Shown: positions 43,809 to 52,607 of the stretch, piece by piece
Numbering within the stretch: the first letter of the stretch is position 1
Layout: every line of letters starts with the position of its first letter
Origin: Spartobacteria bacterium
Lineage (GTDB): Bacteria; Verrucomicrobiota; Verrucomicrobiia; Chthoniobacterales; UBA10450
Direction of reading: 5' to 3'
NCBI GenBank assembly: GCA_003169975.1
Contig: PNAA01000036.1
Span: 1-64,000 of the forward strand
DNA length: 64,000 nucleotides
Program-made: the position numbers and the translations under genes
The notes under the pieces: model-generated
Seen by the model: only the letters and a program-made list of their open reading frames with translations
Told to the model about the DNA's origin: nothing
Database searches by the model: none

Positions 43809-43831
43809 ATTCGGTAGCAGATTCGGTAGCA
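43809..43831. promoter_or_regulatory. Tandem attcggtagca repeats before the integrase
   Basis: The 11-mer attcggtagca occurs at 43809-43819 and 43821-43831, in phase with one helical turn plus one base. They lie between tRNA-Lys and the likely integrase start, as expected for arm-type recombinase or excisionase binding sites. If translation starts at 43861 they are non-coding. Confidence 0.5.
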
Positions 43832-43860
43832 TAAAAATAAAGCATTTTGGCATTAGCGTC

Positions 43861-45090
43861 GTGAAGGATCGAAAACTACTCATCCCGGTTCGCTGCACAA
43901 CGCGGAAGTTTTATCTTCATCCGCCACCCGCAGGGCGAAACGACTGGCATGTTCGTTTCGTGGCACCGGCGGTGAACGGCGTGAGCAGGGTCGTTTTTCG
44001 TAGCACCGGGACGAAGGAGATTGCAGCCGCGAAGCGCATCGCCGCACAGGTAATCGAGTCGTTCTGGAACGATGCAGGACGCGGAGCGGAGTTGCTCAAA
44101 CTTCGCAACGACAACGCGACAATCGGCGACGTGATCGCCCGCTATCAAGAGCGGGCGACCCAGCGACCCGGCACAATCAGGGGCAACGTGCGGTCGCTGC
44201 GTCTCATTATCCGTTCGGTTCATTCAGGCGATCCAAACGAAAAATCAACCACTCTATTGACGCCAAACTTGATCCGGGAATTTGAAAAACGTCAGCTTCG
44301 GCGAGCGGAACAGAGAGCAACTCCGGTATCGCGTTCCGCGGCCATTGAGCACGTGCGAAATTCGACGGCGAGTTTCGCCCGGCAAGCTCGGTCCATCGTT
44401 GCGCTTCGAAAGATGAAGTTTTATGAGGACATGAAATTGCCAGATCTGACGGGCTTTCGCGGGGAAGGCGTCGAGGCGCCGCGACGTTCTCTGCCGAGGC
44501 CACTCGATATGAAAGCGTTGGCGTCAATGGAGTCTGCCGCAGCTTCCCTGGCCGAAGATGATCCCGGTGCCTACGTTGCCCATCTGCTTTTTTCACGACT
44601 TGGCCTTCGAAACATCGAGATTTTGAACGCCCGGGCGCATTGGATTAGCGGGGGCAGCATCGGAATCATTGATCGCCCTGAGGAAGATTTCTTCCCGAAG
44701 GGCTGCGAGGGTTGGGTCCCGGTCGCGCCCGACGTGCTCGCAGAGGTGTTGCGATTCCAACCGTTATGCAGTGATGGCTTCCTGATTCCCGGTCGCCATA
44801 AGTCCGAGCGGCATGATGCCGTATATCGGCGCCATTCGAAATGGGTCGGGGGCTGGATCAAAGATCGAACGAAGACAAGTTACGAGCTGCGGCGGTATGC
44901 CGGATCTCGGTTGCTCGATATGGGCGCGACCATTTTTGAAGTCCGTGATTTCCTTCGACACCGTGATGTGCAGACAACGCAAATGTGGTACGCGTATCGC
45001 CTACAAAATCGGCAGCTTCGGACGATTGGAATGCTCGATCTGCTACCAAATCGGGAAGTGAATGTCGCCGGGCCAAAAACCAAGCGATAG
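43861..45090 (+). CDS. int: Tyrosine recombinase (integrase) of the second module
   Basis: 409 residues from the GTG at 43861; the frame is open to 43789 (also GTG), but the first 24 codons cover the tandem repeats. The catalytic domain has the first Arg in LLFSRLGLRNIEILNARAHW, the YELRRYAGSRLLDMG box (Tyr where His is usual in HxxR), and VRDFLRHRDVQTTQMWYAY with His/Arg and the nucleophile Tyr. The N-terminal part carries a SAM-like domain (about 85-180). The altered HxxR is seen in some plasmid and integrative-element recombinases, so activity is possible. Confidence 0.85.
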   Translation: MKDRKLLIPVRCTTRKFYLHPPPAGRNDWHVRFVAPAVNGVSRVVFRSTGTKEIAAAKRIAAQVIESFWNDAGRGAELLKLRNDNATIGDVIARYQERATQRPGTIRGNVRSLRLIIRSVHSGDPNEKSTTLLTPNLIREFEKRQLRRAEQRATPVSRSAAIEHVRNSTASFARQARSIVALRKMKFYEDMKLPDLTGFRGEGVEAPRRSLPRPLDMKALASMESAAASLAEDDPGAYVAHLLFSRLGLRNIEILNARAHWISGGSIGIIDRPEEDFFPKGCEGWVPVAPDVLAEVLRFQPLCSDGFLIPGRHKSERHDAVYRRHSKWVGGWIKDRTKTSYELRRYAGSRLLDMGATIFEVRDFLRHRDVQTTQMWYAYRLQNRQLRTIGMLDLLPNREVNVAGPKTKR

Positions 45091-45097
45091 GAGCGCC

Positions 45098-45979
45098 ATG
45101 CGCCCATTGGTCCAGGATCTTATTCCTCCGTCCGCGGAATCGGATGAGGAATTGCCAAGACTCAAAGCAGAGTTGCGCAGTAGCCTCCTGCCCGTAATCA
45201 AAATCGAAGTCATTGTCGGCGAGATTCTCGGATTCCTGAAAGGTAAAGGCGACAAGCGCTACACCCGAGAAGAGTTGGCGCTCGCCATCGCGAACTGCCT
45301 CGCGGCGAAGTGGTCGTTCGTGCGTTCGAGGCGTTCACCCATAGAACGCCTGATCGAAAACCGGCCCAGAGAGCTTGACACCGTTGTTCAGGGGAGCCGT
45401 TACGACGATTTTTGGAAGTTGGCGAAAGCGATTGCCAACCTCCCGCGAAAGAAGAGACGTCGCGCAAAACCTCGTACCGATAAAGAAAGGCGGAAGAATA
45501 TCCAACTCGCGAAGAACCGGCACGAGCGCGTCAGATGGCACCGAGGAATTGAATGCGGTTTGATTGAGCGGGAGTTTTCCAAGCCACCCGCACCGCGAAG
45601 TTTTTTTGAGACCATAACCGGGCAGAGCCTTGCCGGCCAGCTGCCTGGCGGACCTTGTCTGGACGACCTTCTGCGCGGCAGCGAAGTTCGGATGTCAAAG
45701 GATATGTATTCCTTGGAGAGTCTCTTCGGTCGGAGCCGAAAACTGCTGCCCACGGCTCTCCGACGGCACCGGGTTGGTCGCAATTTTTTCTACGGTCATC
45801 ACGCGGTTTTGCAGTGTATTGATGCCTTGCTGGAGGAAAAAAATCGACGGACTCCCTGGCTCCCGGATCCTGCAATCCGCCAGTTTGTATTAGCCGGTAT
45901 ATTGATTCGCGCCCAGGCGACCGCCGCGCCGGAAATCCTGGCTGACTTCGAACAAACCCTCCAGAAACACACGCCTTAA
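45098..45979 (+). CDS. Unknown protein encoded behind the integrase
   Basis: 293 residues from the ATG at 45098, which has a good ribosome site (ataggagcg) 7 bp after the integrase stop. The protein is basic, with a Lys/Arg-rich central segment (NLPRKKRRRAKPRTDKERRK) that could bind nucleic acid, and helical ends (PVIKIEVIVGEILGFLKGKG, IRQFVLAGILIRAQATAAPE). I recognise no domain. A strong terminator lies 65 bp downstream, so it closes the integrase transcript. A role in excision or replication is only a guess from position. Confidence 0.65.
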   Translation: MRPLVQDLIPPSAESDEELPRLKAELRSSLLPVIKIEVIVGEILGFLKGKGDKRYTREELALAIANCLAAKWSFVRSRRSPIERLIENRPRELDTVVQGSRYDDFWKLAKAIANLPRKKRRRAKPRTDKERRKNIQLAKNRHERVRWHRGIECGLIEREFSKPPAPRSFFETITGQSLAGQLPGGPCLDDLLRGSEVRMSKDMYSLESLFGRSRKLLPTALRRHRVGRNFFYGHHAVLQCIDALLEEKNRRTPWLPDPAIRQFVLAGILIRAQATAAPEILADFEQTLQKHTP

Positions 45980-46044
45980 TTCGGGAAAGTTCCTCACAGA
46001 TTCAGGCCGCCGCCCTAGGGGCTGCCCGGCTAATTCGGGAACAC

Positions 46045-46073
46045 GTCCGCGTAGCATTGCGGACCTTTTTTTT
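46045..46073 (+). terminator. Rho-independent terminator after the integrase unit
   Basis: gtccgc (46045-46050) and gcggac (46059-46064) form a perfect 6-bp stem with an 8-base loop, followed by C and eight T. It ends the transcript of integrase plus the unknown gene. Confidence 0.85.
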
Positions 46074-46135
46074 CGCCTTTAGAAGCTTCCATCGGTCACT
46101 CGCCCGCACCATTGGGTTGGGCCGGCATTTCAAGT

Positions 46136-46420
46136 ATGGAGTTGCGCGGAAAAACAAGAGAACAGATCGAAGCGGTTCTCGCGAGTAGGTCGCGGGCAGA
46201 GCTGCTTGACCTGATCTTCTCGCTCGTCACTGTCGAGCAACTCTTTAAGCCGGCGGAGATCGCTGCCCGGTCCCGTTTGAACAAGCGGGCCGTCCTGCGC
46301 GACATCCGCGATGGCAAGTTCGGCGATTACTACTGCCGCGCGGAAAATTCAATCGCGGTGCCCGCGAGCGGAGTAAACACCTGGCGGCGCGCCTTTCGGG
46401 TTCCCGGCAAGCAACAGTAA
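46136..46420 (+). CDS. Excisionase-like/MerR-type DNA-binding protein
   Basis: 94 residues from the ATG at 46136 (an earlier start at 46112 is in frame). The C-terminal half has a winged-helix-like segment LFKPAEIAARSRLNKRAVLRD followed by GKFGDYYCRAENSIAVPASG, the pattern of helix-turn-helix excisionase/DNA-binding proteins that read a short imperfect site. The N-terminal half is a helical region. Position in the mobile module supports an Xis-like role. Assignment is by pattern, not by a family I can name with certainty. Confidence 0.6.
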   Translation: MELRGKTREQIEAVLASRSRAELLDLIFSLVTVEQLFKPAEIAARSRLNKRAVLRDIRDGKFGDYYCRAENSIAVPASGVNTWRRAFRVPGKQQ

Positions 46421-47214
46421 CTCTAATGCACCTATCTGGCGGTTCGCGATGTCGCTCCAAAAATGGCGCTGTTCTTTTTTTCCGGGCGCTCGAAGGGGTG
46501 GAACGCTACACCGCGGCACCGCGGCTGTTTGTCTGCGGGTCCGAATTGCGAAAGCGTCCCAGCCGTTCGCCGGCTCTGTTCCGTGAACAGCGGAGCAGGG
46601 CGGATTGCCTTGTCCCTGAAGGCTTGCCAATTCCTATAGCGTCGTTTTTGGACCCTTTGCGGAACGCTACCGAGCTGCGCCCTTTGGCCACAAGCCGGTT
46701 GGAGAAAGCGTATAGACATAGGTCCTCTAAGTGTCGATCCGATTCGTGTAGACACCGGCAAACCGGTTTGCCCGGGGGAAATTTGTTTCTTATAAGGCGG
46801 CCGACTCAGCCGCGTCCAAGGCTCCTTCGTCGGCGACGCCCAACGATTTCAGTGACGGGAAATCACGTGTTTCCAGTGCCTTACCACAGGGGAACTCCCG
46901 AACTTGCTACCGTTTACGCAGCCGAACCCAAACGATTGCGCCGGCCGACGCCGCAACTATTGCCCAACCCAGCTCCGCGGCACCCGTCGTCGCTTCGGCA
47001 ATTCGCCTGGCGCCGAGAGGGGGGCGGGGGGGGTCTCGTCAAACAGCGGAGGCCGAGGATGAAATTCGATATCCCGAGAGAAAATTTTCTCATCAATGGG
47101 ACGCCGCGAGAACGCGCACGTTCAAACGGATGACTCACTTAAAAACGGAATCCCAAAAACGGAAAAAAGATCGGGCGCCTTTCAAAAATTGAAGCAGGCA
47201 AAAGGAGTTCACCG
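46421..47214. other. Gene-poor stretch in the mobile module
   Basis: No gene is convincing. The longest frame (46426-47133 plus) is Arg/Pro-rich without a ribosome site and resembles no protein. Homopolymer-rich DNA (a run of G near 47025) and A-rich sequence just before 47215 are visible. The latter holds the ribosome site (aaaggag) of the next gene and probably a promoter; an origin for the module is possible but not shown. Confidence 0.45.
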
Positions 47215-47922
47215 ATGAGCATCGCTGTTAGCAGCCGTGTGTGGAAATTCTCCCGGCACAAATCCGGGAATCTGCTCGTTCTGCTCGCAGTCGCGGATCA
47301 CGCTGATGAGGAAGGCAACGCGTGGCCAGGAATCGACCGGCTGGCCCGCATGACCCGCCTCAGCGATCGGCACGTTCGTCGCTGTCTCAACGCACTCTTG
47401 GAGACCGGGGAACTCGAGATCATGCCGGAATCTTCCCCATCAGGCGGAACTCTTTATCGGATACGGCTCGAGTTTCTGGCAGCGGAAATCGGGACTGCGA
47501 CGCCGACAAAAGTGACGCCGGCGTCCGACGTCGAGGACGTGGATGTCACTCCCTCTATAAGAGAACCGTCACAAGAAACATCATTAGAAACAGACTCACA
47601 TTCGCTTCCTGCCAAAATTCTAAGGACTTCTTTCAATCCCCAATTGGATGAAGTCTTACAATTCGTTGCCCGAGAGAAAAATCTCGATGCGGAAGTCGCC
47701 GAAATTTGGTGGCACGAATGCGAAGCCTGCGGCTGGATCGATTCCCACCGTCGACCGATCATCAAATGGCAGTCCGCACTTATCGCGTACACCCGCAAGT
47801 GGGAGGTTAACCGGTCCAGGCAAAGCCACCCTGCCACGCACGCCGATTCTGCACGAAAAAATAACCCGCGCCGAGCCCGAGAGCCGGCAAAGCTTTCTTC
47901 CGCGGCAAAGAATGGATTCTGA
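47215..47922 (+). CDS. Helix-turn-helix replication-type protein
   Basis: 235 residues with a strong ribosome site (aggagttcacc before ATG). The N-terminal winged helix has GNLLVLLAVADHADEEGNAW, GIDRLARMTRLSDRHVRRCL and GGTLYRIRLEF, the pattern of helix-turn-helix proteins that start phage or element replication (O-like/DnaD-like). A Ser/Thr/Glu linker leads to a helical C-terminal domain (AEIWWHECEACGWIDSHRRP, IKWQSALIAYTRKWEVN) resembling replisome-organiser domains. It overlaps the helicase-loader-like gene by 11 bp, the usual initiator-loader arrangement. Confidence 0.72.
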   Translation: MSIAVSSRVWKFSRHKSGNLLVLLAVADHADEEGNAWPGIDRLARMTRLSDRHVRRCLNALLETGELEIMPESSPSGGTLYRIRLEFLAAEIGTATPTKVTPASDVEDVDVTPSIREPSQETSLETDSHSLPAKILRTSFNPQLDEVLQFVAREKNLDAEVAEIWWHECEACGWIDSHRRPIIKWQSALIAYTRKWEVNRSRQSHPATHADSARKNNPRRAREPAKLSSAAKNGF

Positions 47923-48606
47923 AATGCTGAGCCAATTCTGGGACCTACCCGATTACCATAACCTGATGGAGTTCACGGATGGCAAGTGGGAGAAAATGAC
48001 CGTCGACGAGCAAAATACGACGATGAACGAGTTCGAGGAGTGCGTCGCGCAGAAAAAGCTCAAAATGCGTCGACGAGACCTTTGTGACAGATGGAATCGA
48101 CTCTGTCCTCCGATTTATCGAGAGAGCGACCCGGATCGCTTGCCGAATCTGCGAATGTTCGAGGAAGTCCAAAAATGGGAATACGGTCCGAGGGGCTGCT
48201 CCTCATCGGACCCAGCCGCAGCGGGAAGACGAGAGCTGTTTGGGCACTCCTGAAGCGGCTGCATTTCCAGGAGGAGCGAAAGATTGTCGCCCTTGGACCG
48301 AAGGATTTGAAAGCTGCGGTGGCCAACGAGTGGCGTGACCGAGATGATGATGAGCCGGACTTAACCTCGCGCCTTCGTCATGCCGGGTTGCTGTTTTTGG
48401 ACGACTTGGATACCATCAAGTTTACCGAAGCAGTCGAAGAAACGGTCTACGACACTTTTGAATACCGCCTCGCACACGGGAGGCCGGTAATTCTCACCCT
48501 AAATCAGAGCGGGCCGGAATTGGCAGGGCGGATGAGTACGGAGGCGCGAGGAGAAAAAATCATCGGCCGGATGCGCGAATCGTGCCGGGTCATAAACTTC
48601 GGATGA
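47912..48606 (+). pseudogene. DnaC/IstB-like ATPase split by a frameshift
   Basis: The first frame (ATG at 47912 or 47924) encodes MLSQFWDLPDYHNLMEF and ends in PNLRMFEEVQKWEYGPRG. The next part, LLLIGPSRSGKTRAV (Walker A), LLFLDDLDTIKF (Walker B) and ILTLNQSGPELAGRM (sensor 1 region), lies in the -1 frame and runs to 48606. Together they form one helicase-loader-like AAA+ protein of about 230 residues. The switch falls at ccgaggggctg near 48193. Either an indel inactivated the gene, or the GGGG run allows -1 frameshifting; the site is not a canonical slippery heptamer, so I favour inactivation. Confidence 0.65.
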
Positions 48607-48729
48607 CTCCGAGAGTTCCCCCGCAAACCGCGATTTGGAACGAGATTGAGCGTGCTGGAGGGTATGATTGGTCCCGCGCGTCCCTCAGTGGTCATCCGCC
48701 ATGGGCGGGCTACGCCGTGGCAAGCATCC

Positions 48730-49737
48730 TTCGTCTATGTCGCACGTTCCCGCAGGCTCCATTCAAGCTTTTCAGCGTTTCAGTCCGCCTAAGGCGGATC
48801 AGTTTCATCTCCTTTTCGCTCTCACTCCGCCCTCAACATCCCTTCCACGTAAGTCACGGCATCGCCGCCGATCCCCACCCGTTCACCTCGATCCTCACAG
48901 AACAACTCTCCGCCCCGCGCCGATATCTGGCGCGCCCGCAGGAAGCGCTTGTTCAGGCGCTTCGACCAATAGGGAATCAGTGCGCAATGCGTCGAGCCCG
49001 TCACCGGATCCTCCGGGATGCCAGCCGCCGGCGCGAAATAACGGGAAACAAAATCGCACGCATTCCCCGGAGCCGTGACCACCACACCCTGCACATCGAG
49101 GCGCGCCACCGCATCGAAATCCGGCCGGATCGCAGCCACCTCCTCCTCCCGCTCAAACACCGCCACGTAATCACGCCCGCCCAGCACCGTTCCCGGTCTC
49201 GCGCCCAGCGCATCCGTCAACTCCTTCGGCGGCGCGTTCATCGCCGCACCTGGCAGCACCGGGAAATCCAGCTCCAGCCGTTCACCCTTGCGCGCCACCG
49301 TCAGGTCACCGCTCTTCGATCGAAACCGCACCTGGGATTCCGTGTGGCCGAGATGACGGAAGATCACATGCGCCGCCGCCAGCGTAGCGTGTCCACACAA
49401 GTCCACCTCCAACTTCGGCGTCATCCAGCGCAGATCGAAATGCGACTCACGCCGAATGATGAAAGCGGTCTCCGGCAGATCATTTTCCGCCGCGATACGC
49501 TGTAGAGATTCATCGAGCAACCAACGATCCTCCAGCAGACAAACCCCCGCCGGATTTCCCGCGAACAAATGATCCGTGAACGCCACCACCACAAAAAAGG
49601 GAATGCTCATATCAAACCATCGCGCAGCTTCTGCGTCCGTTCATCCTTCTTAGTTTTTCCCGTGCTTCGTCCATGTCGCACGGTTCCCACCGGCTCCATT
49701 CAGCGTTTTAGCGTTTCAGTCCGCCGAAGCGGATCAG
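48730..49737. repeat. Direct repeats of about 73 bp flanking phzF
   Basis: 48730-48802 and 49665-49737 share the same order of blocks: ttcgtc, atgtcgcacg, ggctccattca, gcgtttcagtccgcc and gcggatcag, with a few substitutions and small gaps. The left copy contains a perfect palindrome tccgcctaaggcgga. The repeats bracket the phzF gene exactly, so this 0.9-kb unit may have been gained, or could be lost, by recombination between them. Confidence 0.65.
48822..49610 (-). CDS. PhzF-family isomerase
   Basis: 262 residues of the PhzF/diaminopimelate-epimerase-like fold: VVVAFTDHLFAGNPAGVCLL at the N-terminus, the catalytic Glu in ENDLPETAFI, LCGHATLAAAHVIF and AGIPEDPVTGSTHCALIPYW. PhzF isomerises a phenazine precursor, but no phenazine genes are here; most such orphans act on unknown small molecules. 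It is bracketed by direct repeats and faces away from the hsdR operon. Confidence 0.9.
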   Translation of the reverse strand: MSIPFFVVVAFTDHLFAGNPAGVCLLEDRWLLDESLQRIAAENDLPETAFIIRRESHFDLRWMTPKLEVDLCGHATLAAAHVIFRHLGHTESQVRFRSKSGDLTVARKGERLELDFPVLPGAAMNAPPKELTDALGARPGTVLGGRDYVAVFEREEEVAAIRPDFDAVARLDVQGVVVTAPGNACDFVSRYFAPAAGIPEDPVTGSTHCALIPYWSKRLNKRFLRARQISARGGELFCEDRGERVGIGGDAVTYVEGMLRAE

Positions 49738-49811
49738 CATTCGGAAGCCCGGCCCCGCCAGGCTGCTTTTCCCTCGACTTCATTTCCAAACCCGCTAGAA
49801 CTGCGCCCGGA

Positions 49812-52598
49812 ATGCCGACCCCGGAGGAACGAGCCCGCCAAATCATCGACGCGCTCCTCGTGCAGTGCGGTTGGGTGATCCAAAACTATCGCCAACTGGA
49901 CCTCTCCGCGTCTCGCGGTATCGCAATCCGCGAAGTCCGGCTAAAAGAGGGCCGCTGCGACTACCTTCTGCTGATTGATCGCAAACCAGTCGGCATCATC
50001 GAAGCCAAAAAGGCCGGTGTGACGCTCTCTACCGTCACCGATCAATCCGGCCGATACGCCGAGAACCTTCCCGACTTCCTTCGCGGCGATTTAGTCGGCA
50101 AGCTCCCATTCTTGTACGAATCTACGGGCATCGAGACCTTCTTCCGCGATGAACGCGATCCACATCCACGCTCGCGCCGTGTCTTCGCCTTTCATCGGCC
50201 GGAAACACTCGCAACGTGGCTCGAAGAGCCCGACACCCTTCGCCATCGCCTCGCCCAGATGCCATTCGCCCATCCCTATAATGGCGAAAACGTCCGCGTC
50301 TGCCGCGTCGAAGCCATCACTGGCCTGGAGAAATCCTTTGCTGAGGCCCAACCGCGCGCCCTCATCCAGATGGCCACCGGCGCCGGCAAGACCCTCACCG
50401 CCTGCGCCTTCACCTATCGCCTCATCAAGCATGCCGGCGCGCGCAACGTTCTCTTCCTCGTCGACCGCGCCAATCTCGGCCGCCAGGCGCTCGCCGAGTT
50501 CCATCAATTCGTCACCCCGGACACCGGCCGCAAGTTCACCGAGCTCTACAACGTCCAGCACCTCACCTCGAACCGGCTCGACCCGGTCGCGCGCGTCACC
50601 ATCTGCACCATCCAGCGCCTTTACGCCATGCTCCGCGGCGAAGAGTTGGATGAAGACATCGACGAAAAATCCGGCTTTGAAATAGCTGCGGCGGATCAAA
50701 GAAAACGCGACGTCCAATACAACCCCGCCATCCCGATCGAGACATTCGACTTCATCATCGCCGACGAATGCCATCGCTCCATCTACAACCTCTGGCGCCA
50801 GGTCCTCGAATACTTCGACGCCTTCCTCATCGGCCTCACCGCCACGCCCGGCAAGCAAGCCATCGGCTTTTTTAATCAGAACCTCGTCAGCGAATATCCG
50901 CACGAGCGCGCCGTCGCTGATGGCGTCAATGTCGGTTACGACGTTTACCGCATCAAAACGCAGGTCACCGAGCAGGGCGGCCAGATCGAGAAAGGCCTCT
51001 ACGTCGATCGCCGCGAAAAAAAGACCCGCCGTCTCCGTTGGGAACAACTCGACGACGACCTCACCTTTTCCGCGAAAGAGCTCGATCGCTCCGTCGTCGT
51101 GAAAAGTCAGATCCGCACCGTTCTGCAAGCCTTCCGCGACGCGCTCCCGCAGCTTTTCCCCGGCCGCTCGTTAGTCCCGAAGACCCTCATCTTCTGCAAG
51201 GACGACTCCCACGCCGAGGACGTCGTCCACATTTGCCGCGAAGTCTTCGGCAAGGGCAACGACTTCTGTAAAAAGATCACCTACCAATCAAAGCATCCCG
51301 AGACCGGCAAGCCGGCGCATGGCGAGCAACTCATCCAGGAGTTCCGGCTATCGCCCCAGCTCCGCATCGCCGTCACCGTCGACATGATCGCCACCGGCAC
51401 CGATGTGAAACCGCTCGAGTGCCTCGTCTTTCTGCGCGACGTGCGCAGCCGCGTCTACTTCGAGCAAATGAAAGGGCGCGGCACCCGCGTCCTTTCGCCC
51501 ACCGATCTGCAAGCCGTCTCCGGCGCGGAAGCGCGAGCCAAGACCCACTTCGTCATCGTCGATGCCGTCGGCGTCTGCGAGAGCGACAAGACCGATTCGC
51601 GTCCGCTCGATCGCAAGCCCACCGAGAAACTCGAAAGCATCCTTCTCGGCGTCGCGCTCGGGAAACGCGACGACGATACCCTCACGACCCTGGCTTCGCG
51701 ACTCGCGCGAATGGAGCAATCGCTCGACGCCGAAGAGAAATTCCGCATCACTGCCGCGACCGGCGGCAAGACTCTCTCCGAGATGGCGAGCGAACTCCTG
51801 CAATCCGTCGATCCCGATAAGATCGCCGAGAAGGCTGCTGGAAAGCCAGGAGTTGAACCGCAGGAAGTTGATCCTGAGGAGTTCGCCAAGGCGCGCGCAG
51901 CTCTCATCGCCGAAGCCTGCTCACCTTTCGACAAACCGGAAGTGCGCGACACACTCGTCCGCGTGAAGAAAGAGAGCGAACAAACGATCGACGTCACCAC
52001 CATCGACGCAGTCATCGAGAGCGGCTTCGACGCCGCCGCGAAAGACAAAGCCGAAGAAACCGTTCGCTCGTTTCGCGACTATCTCACACAGCACAAGAGC
52101 GAGATCGACGCCCTGCAGATTCTCTACTCGCGACCGTTTAAACAACGCCTAACGGAGTCAATGCTCAAGGAATTGGAAAAGAAGCTCCGCGAAAACCACG
52201 CCGGCTGGACTGAGGACCGCCTGTGGGACGCGTTTGCCGCGACTGCACCCACGAAGGTAAAAGGCCGATCGCAGGCCGGCCGTTTCGCTGACCTCGTCGC
52301 CCTCGTTCGTTTCGCGCTCGAACAACAACCCGTACTCGCTCCATTTTCTGATTCCGTGTCCGAGCGGTTTAATGAATGGCTAATGGATAAAGCAAAGGCC
52401 GGCGTGACGTTCAACGCCGAACAACTCGCGTGGCTTCACCTGATCTGCGAGCACATCGCCACGGCGATTAGCATCGAACCTGATGATTTGGATCTCTCAC
52501 CTTTCAATCAACGCGGCGGCTTGGGCAAAGCGCATCAACTTTTCGGTGTGCAACTCCCCAAGCTGCTTGATGAACTTAACGAAGCACTCGCGGCGTGA
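49812..52598 (+). CDS. hsdR: Type I restriction enzyme, HsdR subunit
   Basis: 928 residues from the ATG at 49812; the open frame runs back to 49569 but covers repeat DNA. The N-terminal nuclease has CDYLLLIDRKPVGIIEAKK (D...E-x-K). Helicase motifs follow: IQMATGAGKTLTACAF (I), FIIADECHRSIYN (II), LIGLTATPG (III), DMIATGTDVKPLECLVFLRD (V) and QMKGRGTRV (VI). The C-terminal helical region binds the HsdM/HsdS complex. It is the first gene of the composite type I operon. A CGTTAGGC word lies at 52147. Confidence 0.95.
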   Translation: MPTPEERARQIIDALLVQCGWVIQNYRQLDLSASRGIAIREVRLKEGRCDYLLLIDRKPVGIIEAKKAGVTLSTVTDQSGRYAENLPDFLRGDLVGKLPFLYESTGIETFFRDERDPHPRSRRVFAFHRPETLATWLEEPDTLRHRLAQMPFAHPYNGENVRVCRVEAITGLEKSFAEAQPRALIQMATGAGKTLTACAFTYRLIKHAGARNVLFLVDRANLGRQALAEFHQFVTPDTGRKFTELYNVQHLTSNRLDPVARVTICTIQRLYAMLRGEELDEDIDEKSGFEIAAADQRKRDVQYNPAIPIETFDFIIADECHRSIYNLWRQVLEYFDAFLIGLTATPGKQAIGFFNQNLVSEYPHERAVADGVNVGYDVYRIKTQVTEQGGQIEKGLYVDRREKKTRRLRWEQLDDDLTFSAKELDRSVVVKSQIRTVLQAFRDALPQLFPGRSLVPKTLIFCKDDSHAEDVVHICREVFGKGNDFCKKITYQSKHPETGKPAHGEQLIQEFRLSPQLRIAVTVDMIATGTDVKPLECLVFLRDVRSRVYFEQMKGRGTRVLSPTDLQAVSGAEARAKTHFVIVDAVGVCESDKTDSRPLDRKPTEKLESILLGVALGKRDDDTLTTLASRLARMEQSLDAEEKFRITAATGGKTLSEMASELLQSVDPDKIAEKAAGKPGVEPQEVDPEEFAKARAALIAEACSPFDKPEVRDTLVRVKKESEQTIDVTTIDAVIESGFDAAAKDKAEETVRSFRDYLTQHKSEIDALQILYSRPFKQRLTESMLKELEKKLRENHAGWTEDRLWDAFAATAPTKVKGRSQAGRFADLVALVRFALEQQPVLAPFSDSVSERFNEWLMDKAKAGVTFNAEQLAWLHLICEHIATAISIEPDDLDLSPFNQRGGLGKAHQLFGVQLPKLLDELNEALAA

Positions 52599-52607
52599 AA
52601 GGAACCT

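Noticed and set aside
46426-47133. 235-codon frame in the second mobile module
   Set aside because: Arg/Pro-rich, no ribosome site, no recognisable motif; listed as a gene-poor stretch.
50091-51128. 345-codon minus-strand frame inside hsdR
   Set aside because: Shadow of hsdR, which has every helicase and nuclease motif in the opposite strand.
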